Source: Neorhizobium galegae bv. officinalis (lineage in GTDB: Bacteria > Pseudomonadota > Alphaproteobacteria > Rhizobiales > Rhizobiaceae). From it: a DNA stretch of 64,000 nucleotides. Numbering within the stretch: the first letter of the stretch is position 1; each line of letters opens with the position of its first letter. The stretch lies in NCBI GenBank assembly GCA_000985875.1, contig CCRI01000004.1, positions 62,001 through 126,000 on the forward strand, given 5' to 3'. The position numbers and the translations under genes were made by a program. Shown here piece after piece: positions 8,496 to 16,746 of the stretch. The notes under the pieces were generated by a model. That model made no database searches, had not been told where the DNA came from, and saw nothing but the letters and a program-made list of their open reading frames with translations.

Positions 8496-9557
8496 ATGGT
8501 TGAGTATCGCTATCTGGGCCGCAGCGCCCTCAAGGTTTCGCCGCTGACGCTGGGGGCCATGATGTTCGGCAACCAGACACCGGACGACGTGGCCTTGCGC
8601 ATCATCGACAAGGCGCGAGACCAGGGGATCAACTTTATCGATACCGCCGACGTCTACCACGATGGCAAGTCGGAGGAGGTGGTCGGGCGCGGCATCAAGG
8701 CTCATCGCGACGACTGGGTCGTGGCGACGAAGTTCGTCAATTTCCACAATAACAAACCCAATCAGGGCGGCCATTCGCGCAAATGGGTCTTCCAGACGGT
8801 CGAGAACTCGTTGCGCAATCTGGGCACGGATTATATCGACATCCTCTATTTCCACCGTTCCGTATTCGATGCGCCTCTGGACGAGCCGATGCGGGCCATC
8901 GCCGATCTGATCAAGGCCGGCAAGCTGCGCTACTTCGGCGTGTCCAATTTCCGCGGCTGGCGTATTGCAGAGGTCTCCCACCTTGCCGACCAGCTCGGCA
9001 TCGACCGGCCGGTCGCCAGCCAGCCGCTCTACAACATCGTCAACCGCACGGCGGAAGCCGAGCAGTTGCCGGCTGCTGCCGCTTATGGTCTCGGTGTGGT
9101 TTCCTACAGCCCTCTCGCGCGCGGTATCCTTACCGGCAAGTACAATGTCGGAGAGGCGCCGGCCGCCGACACGCGCGCCGGTCGCGGGGACAAGCGCATG
9201 CACGACGTGGAGTTTCGAGAAGAATCGATCGTAATCGCCAAGCAGATTGCCGCGCATGCACAAGCGAAGGGGATTGCGGCTGCGGATTTTGCGCTCGCCT
9301 GGGTGCTGAATAACCAGTTTGTCACATCGGCGATTGCCGGCCCGCGCACCGAGGAACATTGGGACGGTTATGTCCGCGCGCTCGAGGTCAAGCTGGACGC
9401 GGAGGACGAGGCGCTGGTCGATCGTCTGGTCGCAACCGGCCATCCATCGACACCGGGCTTCACCGATCCGGCTCACCCTGTCGAGGGCCGCGTCGCCCGC
9501 TCGGCAGGTGGATCGGCGGCGGTCACTCCGCTCACGCGCTCGCAACGCGTCGCCTAG
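8496..9557 (+). CDS. Aldo/keto reductase
   Basis: This 353-residue NADPH-dependent aldo/keto reductase is probably cytoplasmic and acts on an unknown carbonyl substrate. It begins MVEYRYLGRSALKVSPLTLG, the usual entry of the Tas/YghZ-type branch. The catalytic tetrad regions are visible: INFIDTADVYHDGKSEE (Asp and Tyr), WVVATKF (Lys) and IDILYFHR (His). A cofactor-binding region is seen near NNQFVTSAIAGPRTEEHWD. The start at 8496 was chosen by homology of the N terminus; the frame is open upstream to 8313. It stands alone: 273 bp of apparently empty sequence precede it and 165 bp follow. It shares no operon with neighbours. Confidence 0.88.
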   Translation: MVEYRYLGRSALKVSPLTLGAMMFGNQTPDDVALRIIDKARDQGINFIDTADVYHDGKSEEVVGRGIKAHRDDWVVATKFVNFHNNKPNQGGHSRKWVFQTVENSLRNLGTDYIDILYFHRSVFDAPLDEPMRAIADLIKAGKLRYFGVSNFRGWRIAEVSHLADQLGIDRPVASQPLYNIVNRTAEAEQLPAAAAYGLGVVSYSPLARGILTGKYNVGEAPAADTRAGRGDKRMHDVEFREESIVIAKQIAAHAQAKGIAAADFALAWVLNNQFVTSAIAGPRTEEHWDGYVRALEVKLDAEDEALVDRLVATGHPSTPGFTDPAHPVEGRVARSAGGSAAVTPLTRSQRVA

Positions 9558-9722
9558 CCGATACGAGCGATCAGGAACCCGGGTTTGGGAGCTCTATAAC
9601 TCAGCGAGCAGTGCTCGATATCGAAAGCCAGAATTCCCTGGGGCCTCATCCGAATGGGCAGTTCCATTTCTCGAGGTCCGCTCTATCTGCTGGTGATCCG
9701 GGGTTTTCTCTCAAAGGCATAA

Positions 9723-11333
9723 ATGACTTCAGCAGATTCCGAGACGGAAACGACGGATGTCTGCATCGTCGGCGCAGGCCCCGTCGGGTTGGCACTTGCT
9801 CTGAAGCTGGAGGCACTCGGGCTCTCCGTAATCCTGCTCGAAATGGGCGCGGGCGGAGCGCCGGAGGGCGCCGGTGCCGGCGAGATCGAATTCGCCAACG
9901 ACCATCACGCTCCTTCCATGGCGATGTCCCGTCCGGGCATCGGTGGTGCGTCGGCGCTGTGGGGCGGCCGGTGCGTCACTTTCGACGAACTGGATTTCGA
10001 GGTGCGGGACCATGTGCCGTTTTCCGGTTGGCCGATTTCCGACGAGGAGCTTCGCCGCCACTATCCGGAAGCGCTGACATTCCTCAACTGCAATGCCGGC
10101 GAGCCTGCTTTTGAACCGCTCGGTGTCTCGGATAATGGGATCGACATGAACGCCCTGGAGCGGTGGAGCCGGTTTCCGGATCTTGGCCCGATTTACGGAG
10201 AGAGGCTCAAGGCCTCCAGGCGTATTCGCCTCGTGAACGCGACCGTCGCCGGCATCACGCTCGATGCGTCCGGCACGCGTGTCGAAAGTCTCACGGCCTA
10301 CAGCGCCGGACAGGAACGCCAGATCAGGGCAAGAACTTTCGTCCTCGCGGGAGGAGGGCTGGAAAATGCCCGCCTGCTGCTCGCCCTGCGTGAGAGGCGG
10401 CCGGAGGCAGTGGGCGGGCCCGACGGTCCGCTTGGCCGTTTCTACCAGGGGCACCTCACCGGCTACATTGCCGTGCTGCAATTCGACAAGCCCAGGCTCG
10501 CGAGCCACTTCGCCTTCAATATCGACGACGAAAACTATATCTTCCGTCGCAGGCTGCAGGTCACGCCGGCGATCCAGGCGGAGGAGAAGCTCCTCAATTG
10601 CGTCTTCTGGATCGACGCGATTTCGATTGCCGATCCCGTGCATGGTTCGGGCGCACTGTCGCTCATCTACCTGTTTCTGAAGATGTTCGGCCTCTATCGC
10701 CGCCTCTCGAAAGGCCTGGCGCCGACGGCCAGGGGGCCTGAAAATATCGATAGCCGACAGCATTGGCGGAATATCCGCACCGATCGCCGGTCGGCATTCG
10801 ATCTGTTCGGATCGGCTCTCAACATGCTGGAGCGACGCATCGAACCCTGGCGCACGCTCATCAATCCAAAAGGCCGCTATCTGCTTCGCTACCATGCCGA
10901 ACAGGTGCCCAATCCGGAGAGCCGGGTCTACCTGCAACCTCAGGGCCGAGCGGGCACGCAGGCCGGTCTTGTGGTCGACTATCGAGTGACCGAACAGGAC
11001 GTAAGTTCAGTCCTGAAATCGCACGAGATACTCGATACGTGGCTAAGACGAACAGGGCTCGGAAGACTGGAATATCTGCATGACGCGCTCCAGCGGCGGG
11101 GGGCGGTGCTGAGCCAGGCATTCGACGGCTATCACCAGATCGGCCTCAGCCGCATGTCCAGCGACCCTGGCGATGGCGTGGCCGATGCCGATTGCCGCGT
11201 GCATGGCATCGGCAATCTTTATCTCGCCGGTAGCGGCCTGTTCCCCACGGGAGGCCATGCCAACCCGACATTGCCGGCCGTGGCGCTGGCGCTGCGGCTT
11301 GCCGAACACCTTTGCGAAAAGCTCAGGCGATGA
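9723..11333 (+). CDS. GMC-type FAD-dependent oxidoreductase
   Basis: This 536-residue flavoprotein has an N-terminal Rossmann motif, VGAGPVGLALALKLEALG (about 15-32), followed by an acidic strand end (VILLEMG). A GMC-like FAD-contact region lies at GIGGASALWGGRCVTFD, and a GMC C-terminal domain ends in GGHANPTLPAVALALRLAEHL. No signal peptide or membrane segment is seen. The family oxidises alcohols or sugars, and the substrate cannot be told from sequence. The gene converges on exoQ, and the two stop regions overlap by 11 bp. In the S. meliloti exo region the acetyltransferase gene exoZ lies next to exoQ, so this position is occupied by a different gene here. Whether it modifies the polysaccharide is speculative. 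Confidence 0.8.
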   Translation: MTSADSETETTDVCIVGAGPVGLALALKLEALGLSVILLEMGAGGAPEGAGAGEIEFANDHHAPSMAMSRPGIGGASALWGGRCVTFDELDFEVRDHVPFSGWPISDEELRRHYPEALTFLNCNAGEPAFEPLGVSDNGIDMNALERWSRFPDLGPIYGERLKASRRIRLVNATVAGITLDASGTRVESLTAYSAGQERQIRARTFVLAGGGLENARLLLALRERRPEAVGGPDGPLGRFYQGHLTGYIAVLQFDKPRLASHFAFNIDDENYIFRRRLQVTPAIQAEEKLLNCVFWIDAISIADPVHGSGALSLIYLFLKMFGLYRRLSKGLAPTARGPENIDSRQHWRNIRTDRRSAFDLFGSALNMLERRIEPWRTLINPKGRYLLRYHAEQVPNPESRVYLQPQGRAGTQAGLVVDYRVTEQDVSSVLKSHEILDTWLRRTGLGRLEYLHDALQRRGAVLSQAFDGYHQIGLSRMSSDPGDGVADADCRVHGIGNLYLAGSGLFPTGGHANPTLPAVALALRLAEHLCEKLRR

Positions 11334-12582
11334 TGGTTCGCCGGGGTCTGGAGGGGTAGGTCAATGCGGGGGACTTCCGGCGAAGGGTCAGCCGGCCGGC
11401 GGCGTAGAACATCAGGAACGAGCCGATCTGGTAAGGGAAAAGCACGTCGACCTCCACGAAAGCCCGGATCAGCAACAGAATGCTCAGCGCGCATAACAGC
11501 GTCGAGCCGGGATCGCGGTCGCGGCTCAGCATCGCGCTCAGATGGCCGAAGACGTTTGTCAGCATGATCATGCAGAGCAGGGCGAGCCCGACGAGGCCGG
11601 TCTCGACGGCAACCTCGATGAACGTGTTGTGGAAATGGAACCCGCTGCGGGCGGTGATGAAAAAGTCGTCCCACAGTCTCTCGGCATCGGCGAAGCCAGG
11701 AACCCAATAGCCCTGATAACCGGTGCCCAGAATCGGGTTTTCGCGTATGGCCTCGATCCCTTGCTGCCAGAGATAGGTCCGTCCCGTCAGCGTCGAGTCC
11801 TTGCCGAATATGCCGAGGACCGCATCGACCGCGCCGACCTGGAGTGCGCCGATCACCGCGACCACTGCAATCACCACCAGTCCGGCGACCAGCAGCTTGC
11901 GGTGATTGGGGGCAAGATGCGCGACCGGCATATAACCGAGGCAAAGCGCCAGAACGCCGGCTGTGGTGATGGCAGAGGTCGCCGACTGCGAGGCGAGAAG
12001 GCAATAGGCGCTCAGGAGGCCGACGCCGCCCGAAGCCACCAGCCAGAGACCTTTCTGCCGCCAGATGAGCAGATAGGATGCCGCGAAGAGAAGGCCGAGG
12101 GAGGCATAGAAGCCGAGCTGGTTCTTCGAAGAGAAGGCGCCGACGAAACTGTAGCTGCCGTCGATCGCGTCGTAGAGGTAGGTCCCGAACAGCATGGAAA
12201 ACAGGAGCACGATCGCGGTGCCCACGATAGCGCCTCGGGTCAAAGTCAGCACGCTGATCGTGCGCATGGCGATCAGCGCGCAGACCAAATGCGTCAGGTA
12301 TTGTATCGCGGTGCGCAGCGATATGCCGAAGGCCGGCGACCAGAAGGCGGAAATGAAGCAGAACAGCGCAAAGCCGAATATCCAGAGATATCTGAGGTAG
12401 TTGCCCAGAGCCCGCCGATAGTCGGCGAGCAGCAGCAGGAACCAGACGCCGTAATAGGCGAGGATCGAAATCTGCCCGAACCGGCTCGAATAGGCGAACA
12501 CGAAGAAGGACAGCGCGACCGCAGCCACGCCGTAGACTTCGTTGTGAGCCGGATCGACCAGCGCAGATTTGGCAATCCTCAT
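11323..12582 (-). CDS. exoQ: ExoQ-like polysaccharide polymerase (Wzy/O-antigen ligase family)
   Basis: This 419-residue polytopic inner membrane protein has about ten to twelve hydrophobic segments and the periplasmic loop signature of the Wzy_C/O-antigen ligase family (NPILGTGYQGYWVPG, then HFHNTFIEVAVETGLVGLALL). ExoQ polymerises the lipid-linked octasaccharide of succinoglycan into high-molecular-weight polymer. The gene starts 7 bases after exoF, and the order exoY-exoF-exoQ matches the S. meliloti succinoglycan cluster. The gene's 3' end overlaps the convergent GMC oxidoreductase gene by 11 bp. The assignment rests on family plus strong synteny. Confidence 0.88.
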   Translation of the reverse strand: MRIAKSALVDPAHNEVYGVAAVALSFFVFAYSSRFGQISILAYYGVWFLLLLADYRRALGNYLRYLWIFGFALFCFISAFWSPAFGISLRTAIQYLTHLVCALIAMRTISVLTLTRGAIVGTAIVLLFSMLFGTYLYDAIDGSYSFVGAFSSKNQLGFYASLGLLFAASYLLIWRQKGLWLVASGGVGLLSAYCLLASQSATSAITTAGVLALCLGYMPVAHLAPNHRKLLVAGLVVIAVVAVIGALQVGAVDAVLGIFGKDSTLTGRTYLWQQGIEAIRENPILGTGYQGYWVPGFADAERLWDDFFITARSGFHFHNTFIEVAVETGLVGLALLCMIMLTNVFGHLSAMLSRDRDPGSTLLCALSILLLIRAFVEVDVLFPYQIGSFLMFYAAGRLTLRRKSPALTYPSRPRRTIIA

Positions 12583-12589
12583 GCGATCC

Positions 12590-13846
12590 TCATTGCATCA
12601 GGAGCTCGGCGGTGACCTTGACGACGTCGCCGGGCAGAAGCTTGTCGTTTTCGCCGACGACAACCTCCTTTGGCCCCTGGCCGTCGTCCCGCACCACGGT
12701 GTATTTGATGGTGGCAGACTTGCCCGAGGGGTCGAATTTCAGCGCCTCGGCCGACTGAGCCACGGCTTCCGACATCAGTTCGCGGCTGGTGCCGAGCTGC
12801 AGGCCGAGCTTTTCGAGTTCGGCATCGGTGTTCTGCAGCTCCTGGGCGCGCTGGGCCTCCCAGTCGTTGCGCAGGTTGATCTCGTCCTGGTTCGCCTTGT
12901 TGATATCCTGCTTGGCGCGAAGGGTGGAGGTATCGATATCGAGGAGGTTCGCTTCGATGGTCGCGGCTCTTTCCTCGGCGGTGATGCGGCGGCTGGATGT
13001 CGCCAGCCCCTGTTCGGTCAGCTTCGCCATCTTTTCGCGATCCTCGCTGACGAGCTGCAACTGCCGCTTCTGAGTCTCGTTCTTCTGGCTGAGCGACTGG
13101 ACTTCGTTTTCGAGCAGCGTGCGCAGGTCGCTGAGTGCCTTCAGCTGAAGTTCGTAACGTTCGCGCCGCGATTTCATCAGCGAGGCTTCGCTGGCGATCA
13201 GCTTTTCGGCGTTGCCGACCTCCTTGAGTTCTGCCGGAACTTTCAGTTCGGTGGCGCCGGCGACTTCCGCCAGCAGCCGGGCACGGCGAGCGAGAAGCCG
13301 GCTGCGCTCGGAATCGTAGACGGAGGCGTCGCCGCGCGCATTGATGAAATCGCGGGCGAAGCGCTGGCCCGAATCGGACCGGAGAAGGCCGCCGGCAAGG
13401 CTGACGGCCTTCAGCACGGTGAGGTTGGGAGTAAAGGGATATTCGCCTGGCGTGTGTACGTCGCCGGCCAGGAAAACCGGCCGGAACTGGGCGATTTCCA
13501 CGGAAGCCGACGGCAGGTTGCGCAACGCGAACTTGCCGCGCAACTCCTCGCCGATGGTTTTCGCCACCTCGCCCGCCGTCTTGCCGGCCGCCGGGAGGTC
13601 GCCGATGAAGGGAAGCGAGAGTGATCCGGTCGGCCCGATGGTATAGTCGCCGCTCACCGCATCCCAGTTGCGGATCGTGCCGTCGGCCGGCTGCCACTCC
13701 GCGACGCGGATTCGCAGCTTGTCCATCACGCCGAGGCGATAGCCGGTCTCGTCCGCAGTCGCGCTACTGGCCAGAGCGACTGTGATCGCACCGGCCAGGA
13801 AAAATAAAGCACGCAGGCCCCTCGCGGAGGCGGTTTGTGTCTGCAT
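12590..13846 (-). CDS. exoF: ExoF-like outer membrane polysaccharide export protein
   Basis: This 418-residue periplasmic/outer membrane export protein carries a signal peptide (ends ALASSATA). A polysaccharide export domain follows (YRLGVMDKLRIRVAEW ... GDYTIGPTGSLSLPFIGDLPAAGKTAGEVA), then a SLBB-like segment (VFLAGDVHTPGEYPFTPNLTVLKAVSLAGG). The C-terminal half is long and coiled-coil-like, as in ExoF and unlike short Wza proteins. The start at ATG 13846 was preferred over an upstream TTG because AAGGA sits 7 bases before it. ExoF is required for succinoglycan export and works with the ExoP co-polymerase. It follows exoY by about 100 bases in reverse order and is co-directional with exoY and exoQ. 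Confidence 0.9.
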   Translation of the reverse strand: MQTQTASARGLRALFFLAGAITVALASSATADETGYRLGVMDKLRIRVAEWQPADGTIRNWDAVSGDYTIGPTGSLSLPFIGDLPAAGKTAGEVAKTIGEELRGKFALRNLPSASVEIAQFRPVFLAGDVHTPGEYPFTPNLTVLKAVSLAGGLLRSDSGQRFARDFINARGDASVYDSERSRLLARRARLLAEVAGATELKVPAELKEVGNAEKLIASEASLMKSRRERYELQLKALSDLRTLLENEVQSLSQKNETQKRQLQLVSEDREKMAKLTEQGLATSSRRITAEERAATIEANLLDIDTSTLRAKQDINKANQDEINLRNDWEAQRAQELQNTDAELEKLGLQLGTSRELMSEAVAQSAEALKFDPSGKSATIKYTVVRDDGQGPKEVVVGENDKLLPGDVVKVTAELLMQ

Positions 13847-13948
13847 GGATTTTTCCTTCAAAAGGCGCGGAACCAGGTCCGCGCTCGAAGCCCGCCAAAA
13901 TCGCCGATCCCGTCAAGGGGCCGACGCTTCAGCAGAGCCAACGGATGA

Positions 13949-14629
13949 TCAGTAACTGCCGCGCGCCATGCAGACGGCGGGGATCGTTTTTACGATGATG
14001 GCGACATCACCGATGAGCGACCAGTTCTGTACATAGTGGGTATCGAACGCGATACGGCTGTCATAGGAAACGTCATTGCGGCCGCTGATCTGCCAAAGCC
14101 CGGTGAGGCCCGGGCGCGTGCTCAGGTAGTAGGCCGCAAAGTTGTCGTAGAGGTTCAGTTCCTCGTCGACCACTGGGCGAGGGCCGACAACGCTCATTTC
14201 ACCCCGCAGAATGTTGAGAAGCTGCGGAAGCTCGTCGAGGCTGAGCTTGCGCAGCACGGTGCCGACGACCGTCACGCGGGGGTCGACCTTGAGTTTGCGC
14301 GTCGCTCGCCATTCATCCGCGGCTTGCGGGTTGGCTTTCAGGTGGTTCCGCAGGACTTCGTCGCCATTTACGGCCATCGTGCGGAACTTGAGGCATTTGA
14401 AGGTGCGGCCGTTATGGCCGATCCGGGGATGGCCATAGAAGACAGGGCCATGGTCGGTAAACTTCACCAGGGCCGCGATCATCAGGAAGATGGGACTGAA
14501 CAGGATGAGGGCTAGGATTGCGGCGGTGATGTCGAAACTGCGTTTTGCCAAGCCCCCAGTTGGGAGAGTCATGCGGGCTTGGTCTGACGTTGAGAACGGC
14601 GAACCTGCCGAACGTGTCGCTGACTTCAT
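13949..14629 (-). CDS. exoY: ExoY: galactose-1-phosphate transferase starting succinoglycan repeat synthesis
   Basis: This 226-residue protein has the same length as S. meliloti ExoY as remembered, the same N-terminal MKSATRSA and the same C-terminal NWSL...TIPAVC...RGSY. It is a bacterial sugar transferase: one hydrophobic hairpin (about 32-58) anchors it in the inner membrane, followed by FYGHPRIGHNGRTFKCLKFRTM, KLSLDELPQLLNILRGEMS and VGPRPV, all family signatures. It transfers galactose-1-phosphate from UDP-galactose to undecaprenyl phosphate, the first step of the octasaccharide. A GGAG site precedes ATG 14629. The 728-bp divergent region to exoX is unusually long and probably regulatory. 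Confidence 0.95.
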   Translation of the reverse strand: MKSATRSAGSPFSTSDQARMTLPTGGLAKRSFDITAAILALILFSPIFLMIAALVKFTDHGPVFYGHPRIGHNGRTFKCLKFRTMAVNGDEVLRNHLKANPQAADEWRATRKLKVDPRVTVVGTVLRKLSLDELPQLLNILRGEMSVVGPRPVVDEELNLYDNFAAYYLSTRPGLTGLWQISGRNDVSYDSRIAFDTHYVQNWSLIGDVAIIVKTIPAVCMARGSY

Positions 14630-15357
14630 AGAGTGAACTCCACTTAGGTTTTGCGATAGTCGGTGCCATTACGGCGCGTCATTGAGCGTTAATGTGATAA
14701 TAAGTCTGTGTTCGCAATTTGATGAAGATCAAACTTTTCCGCCAGCCGCCTCGGGCAGGGGGTGGGGGACGATTCCCAACCCGCGATTGGGCGAGAACAA
14801 CTTGGGAGATATACGCCGAAGGTACAGTCAATACTGTAGAAGGCGTGTAAAATTGGCCATGGAGCCAATATTAGCATCTTGGCGCAAGCTTACCCCGGCA
14901 TCCTCTCCTGTCGCTCGCCTAGTCATAAGATGCGCAGCTTCTTGGCGATGGGGACCAAAGTAGCTTCCGTCTAGGACCAAAGGCCCATTCTTGTTGCGCC
15001 GCAATACAATGCTGCGGTGCAACAATGGTTGGCGGGCTCGCGTGAGCTTTGTAACAAAAGTTGATCGGGTTTTGTGGGGGTTGAGAGAACTGGCGGCGGA
15101 TTTCGTTCCAACCCGAGTGAATCCGGGCGAAAATGTGGCAAAACCGAGGCGTGAGGCCTGCGGTACTGAGATAAAGATCGATCCATTGCCTGCAGTATTT
15201 ATCGGGAACCTCGAGGACCTTACGAAAGTTTCACCAATAGCTGGCACTATCGGGATCGGAAAACTTGAATCCTCTCCGCCAGACTCATATGGTTGTTTTA
15301 TCAGGAGAGGAGCCTGAAAAGCCTAAAACGGAACATTTATGTTCGGGAGGAAGGATC
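14630..15357. promoter_or_regulatory. Long divergent regulatory region between exoY and exoX
   Basis: No supportable gene is seen in these 728 bp. Three short perfect dyads are visible: CCCAA/TTGGG (14775-14791), TACAGT-CAAT-ACTGTA (14823-14838) and ATTGGC-CATGGA-GCCAAT (14852-14869). A GCGGTGCAAC sequence at 15014-15023 resembles the half-sites described at 15712 and 19287. The size and these dyads suggest multi-input control of exoY and exoX. Binding proteins cannot be named from sequence; MucR, ChvI and ExpR are known regulators of exo genes in rhizobia. Confidence 0.5.
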
Positions 15358-15654
15358 ATGTACGCGCCGCGCGTCTTTATCAGCATGACAGGGACTCTGC
15401 TCGTGTTCGCGGTGGCTGCGTACTTTATCACCGGGTCGTTCTATACGGCATTTATACAGACGCTGATCTGTGCCGTCCTGATCCAGGCGGGATATTTCAT
15501 CGCCATCCTCTATCTGGTCCGTCGTGAAAAGCAGTTGCGGGATACAGGCGTAACTTCGGATGCCGCTGCGACTGCGAAGAGCTCGAAGGACAGCAGCCGG
15601 CGTGACGGGCTGCGTGCCGACCCCGCTTCGCACCTCCCGGCCGGCGATACCTGA
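15358..15654 (+). CDS. exoX: ExoX-like exopolysaccharide production repressor
   Basis: This 98-residue small membrane protein begins MYAPRVFISMTGTLLVFAVAAY and has two hydrophobic segments (about 8-26 and 32-50) and a hydrophilic, Ser/Asp-rich tail. Size and N terminus fit ExoX/PsiA, the post-translational inhibitor of exopolysaccharide synthesis that acts against ExoY according to the ExoX:ExoY ratio. A strong GGGAGGAAGG site precedes ATG 15358. The divergent exoY-exoX arrangement is as in S. meliloti, which strengthens the call despite the small size. Confidence 0.88.
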   Translation: MYAPRVFISMTGTLLVFAVAAYFITGSFYTAFIQTLICAVLIQAGYFIAILYLVRREKQLRDTGVTSDAAATAKSSKDSSRRDGLRADPASHLPAGDT

Positions 15655-15711
15655 ACGAAATCACGCTTTTTTCTGCCAGTTTCACACGAGGGCCATTTTC
15701 CTGAGCCCATA

Positions 15712-15729
15712 GTTGCATCGCGATGCAAC
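15712..15729. promoter_or_regulatory. Perfect 18-bp palindrome upstream of exoU
   Basis: GTTGCATCGCGATGCAAC is a perfect palindrome ending 12 bases before the chosen exoU start. It is a plausible operator or regulator site for exoU. Its half-site GCGATGCAAC recurs with one change in the exoY-exoX gap (15014-15023) and ahead of exoH (19287-19296). Confidence 0.5.
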
Positions 15730-15741
15730 ATGGAGTGGGCT

Positions 15742-16746
15742 ATGGCGGAAAACGCTTCTCAGACGATCTGCGTCATCATCGCGGTCAAGAATGCCGCGGA
15801 AACGATTGGAATCGCGATCCAATCCGCCTTGAACGAGGGTCGTGTCAGCGAGGTCGTGGTGGTCGATGACGGTTCGACCGATGGCACCGCCGATGTCGCG
15901 CGCAGGACCGATGACAAGTCGGGGCGGCTGACCGTTGTTTCGTTCGAAAAGAATCGCGGCCCCTCTGCCGCCCGCAATCATGCGATCGCCATATCGCGCG
16001 CGCCGCTGATCGGTATCCTCGATGCCGACGACTTCTTCTTCCCCGGCCGGTTTGCGCCGATGCTGGAGGAGGACGGGTGGGACCTCATCGCCGACAATAT
16101 CGCCTTCATCTACGAACCGAGCGGACCTGTCCGTCCGGAACGCTTCGAGACCAGGGCCCGGACCATGTCGCTTGTTGAATTCGTGGAAGGAAACATCTCC
16201 AAGCGCGGCGTCAAACGCGGCGAGACCGGTTTCCTGAAGCCGGTGATGAGCCGGGCTTTCCTCGACGCCCACAGCCTCCGCTACGACGAGAACATGCGTT
16301 TCGGTGAGGATTACGACTTCTACGCCCGGGCGCTTGCCAAGGGCGCGCGCTACAAGGTGATCGAGCATTGCGGCTACGGCGCCATCGTGCGCCAGGATTC
16401 GCTGAGCAGCCGGCATCACACCGACGACCTGCGCAAGTTCTACGAAGCGGACGACGCGCTGCTTGCAGATCCGGCGCTTGGCGATGAGGAGAGGGCGGTG
16501 ATCGTCCGGCATCGCAACCATACGCGCGACCGCTACGAGCTGCGTGCCTTCCTCGACATCAAGTCGCAGGCGGGGAACGGTGCGGCCATCCGGCACCTGC
16601 TCTCCCGCCCGCAGGTCCTGCCGGCCGTTGCGACGGGCATCTTCCTCGACAAGCTTGATCTCCTGAGGGCGAAGTCGTCCAAGCCGCAGGCGCAGCCGGC
16701 CGGCATGCGCTATCTTCTGCCCGGCATACCCGCCGCTCAGAAATAG
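15742..16746 (+). CDS. exoU: ExoU-like family 2 glucosyltransferase
   Basis: This 334-residue GT-A glycosyltransferase shows the nucleotide-sugar site VVVVDDGSTDGT, the acceptor/metal motif GILDADDFF and the catalytic-loop region FGEDYDFYARAL. ExoU adds the sixth sugar (a glucose of the side chain) to the lipid-linked succinoglycan intermediate on the cytoplasmic face. ATG 15742 was chosen over 15730 because GGAG lies 6 bases before it. It lies 87 bp after exoX on the same strand and converges with exoV, overlapping it by 10 bp at the stops. The assignment to ExoU rather than to a generic GT2 rests on the position between exoX and exoV. Confidence 0.85.
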   Translation: MAENASQTICVIIAVKNAAETIGIAIQSALNEGRVSEVVVVDDGSTDGTADVARRTDDKSGRLTVVSFEKNRGPSAARNHAIAISRAPLIGILDADDFFFPGRFAPMLEEDGWDLIADNIAFIYEPSGPVRPERFETRARTMSLVEFVEGNISKRGVKRGETGFLKPVMSRAFLDAHSLRYDENMRFGEDYDFYARALAKGARYKVIEHCGYGAIVRQDSLSSRHHTDDLRKFYEADDALLADPALGDEERAVIVRHRNHTRDRYELRAFLDIKSQAGNGAAIRHLLSRPQVLPAVATGIFLDKLDLLRAKSSKPQAQPAGMRYLLPGIPAAQK

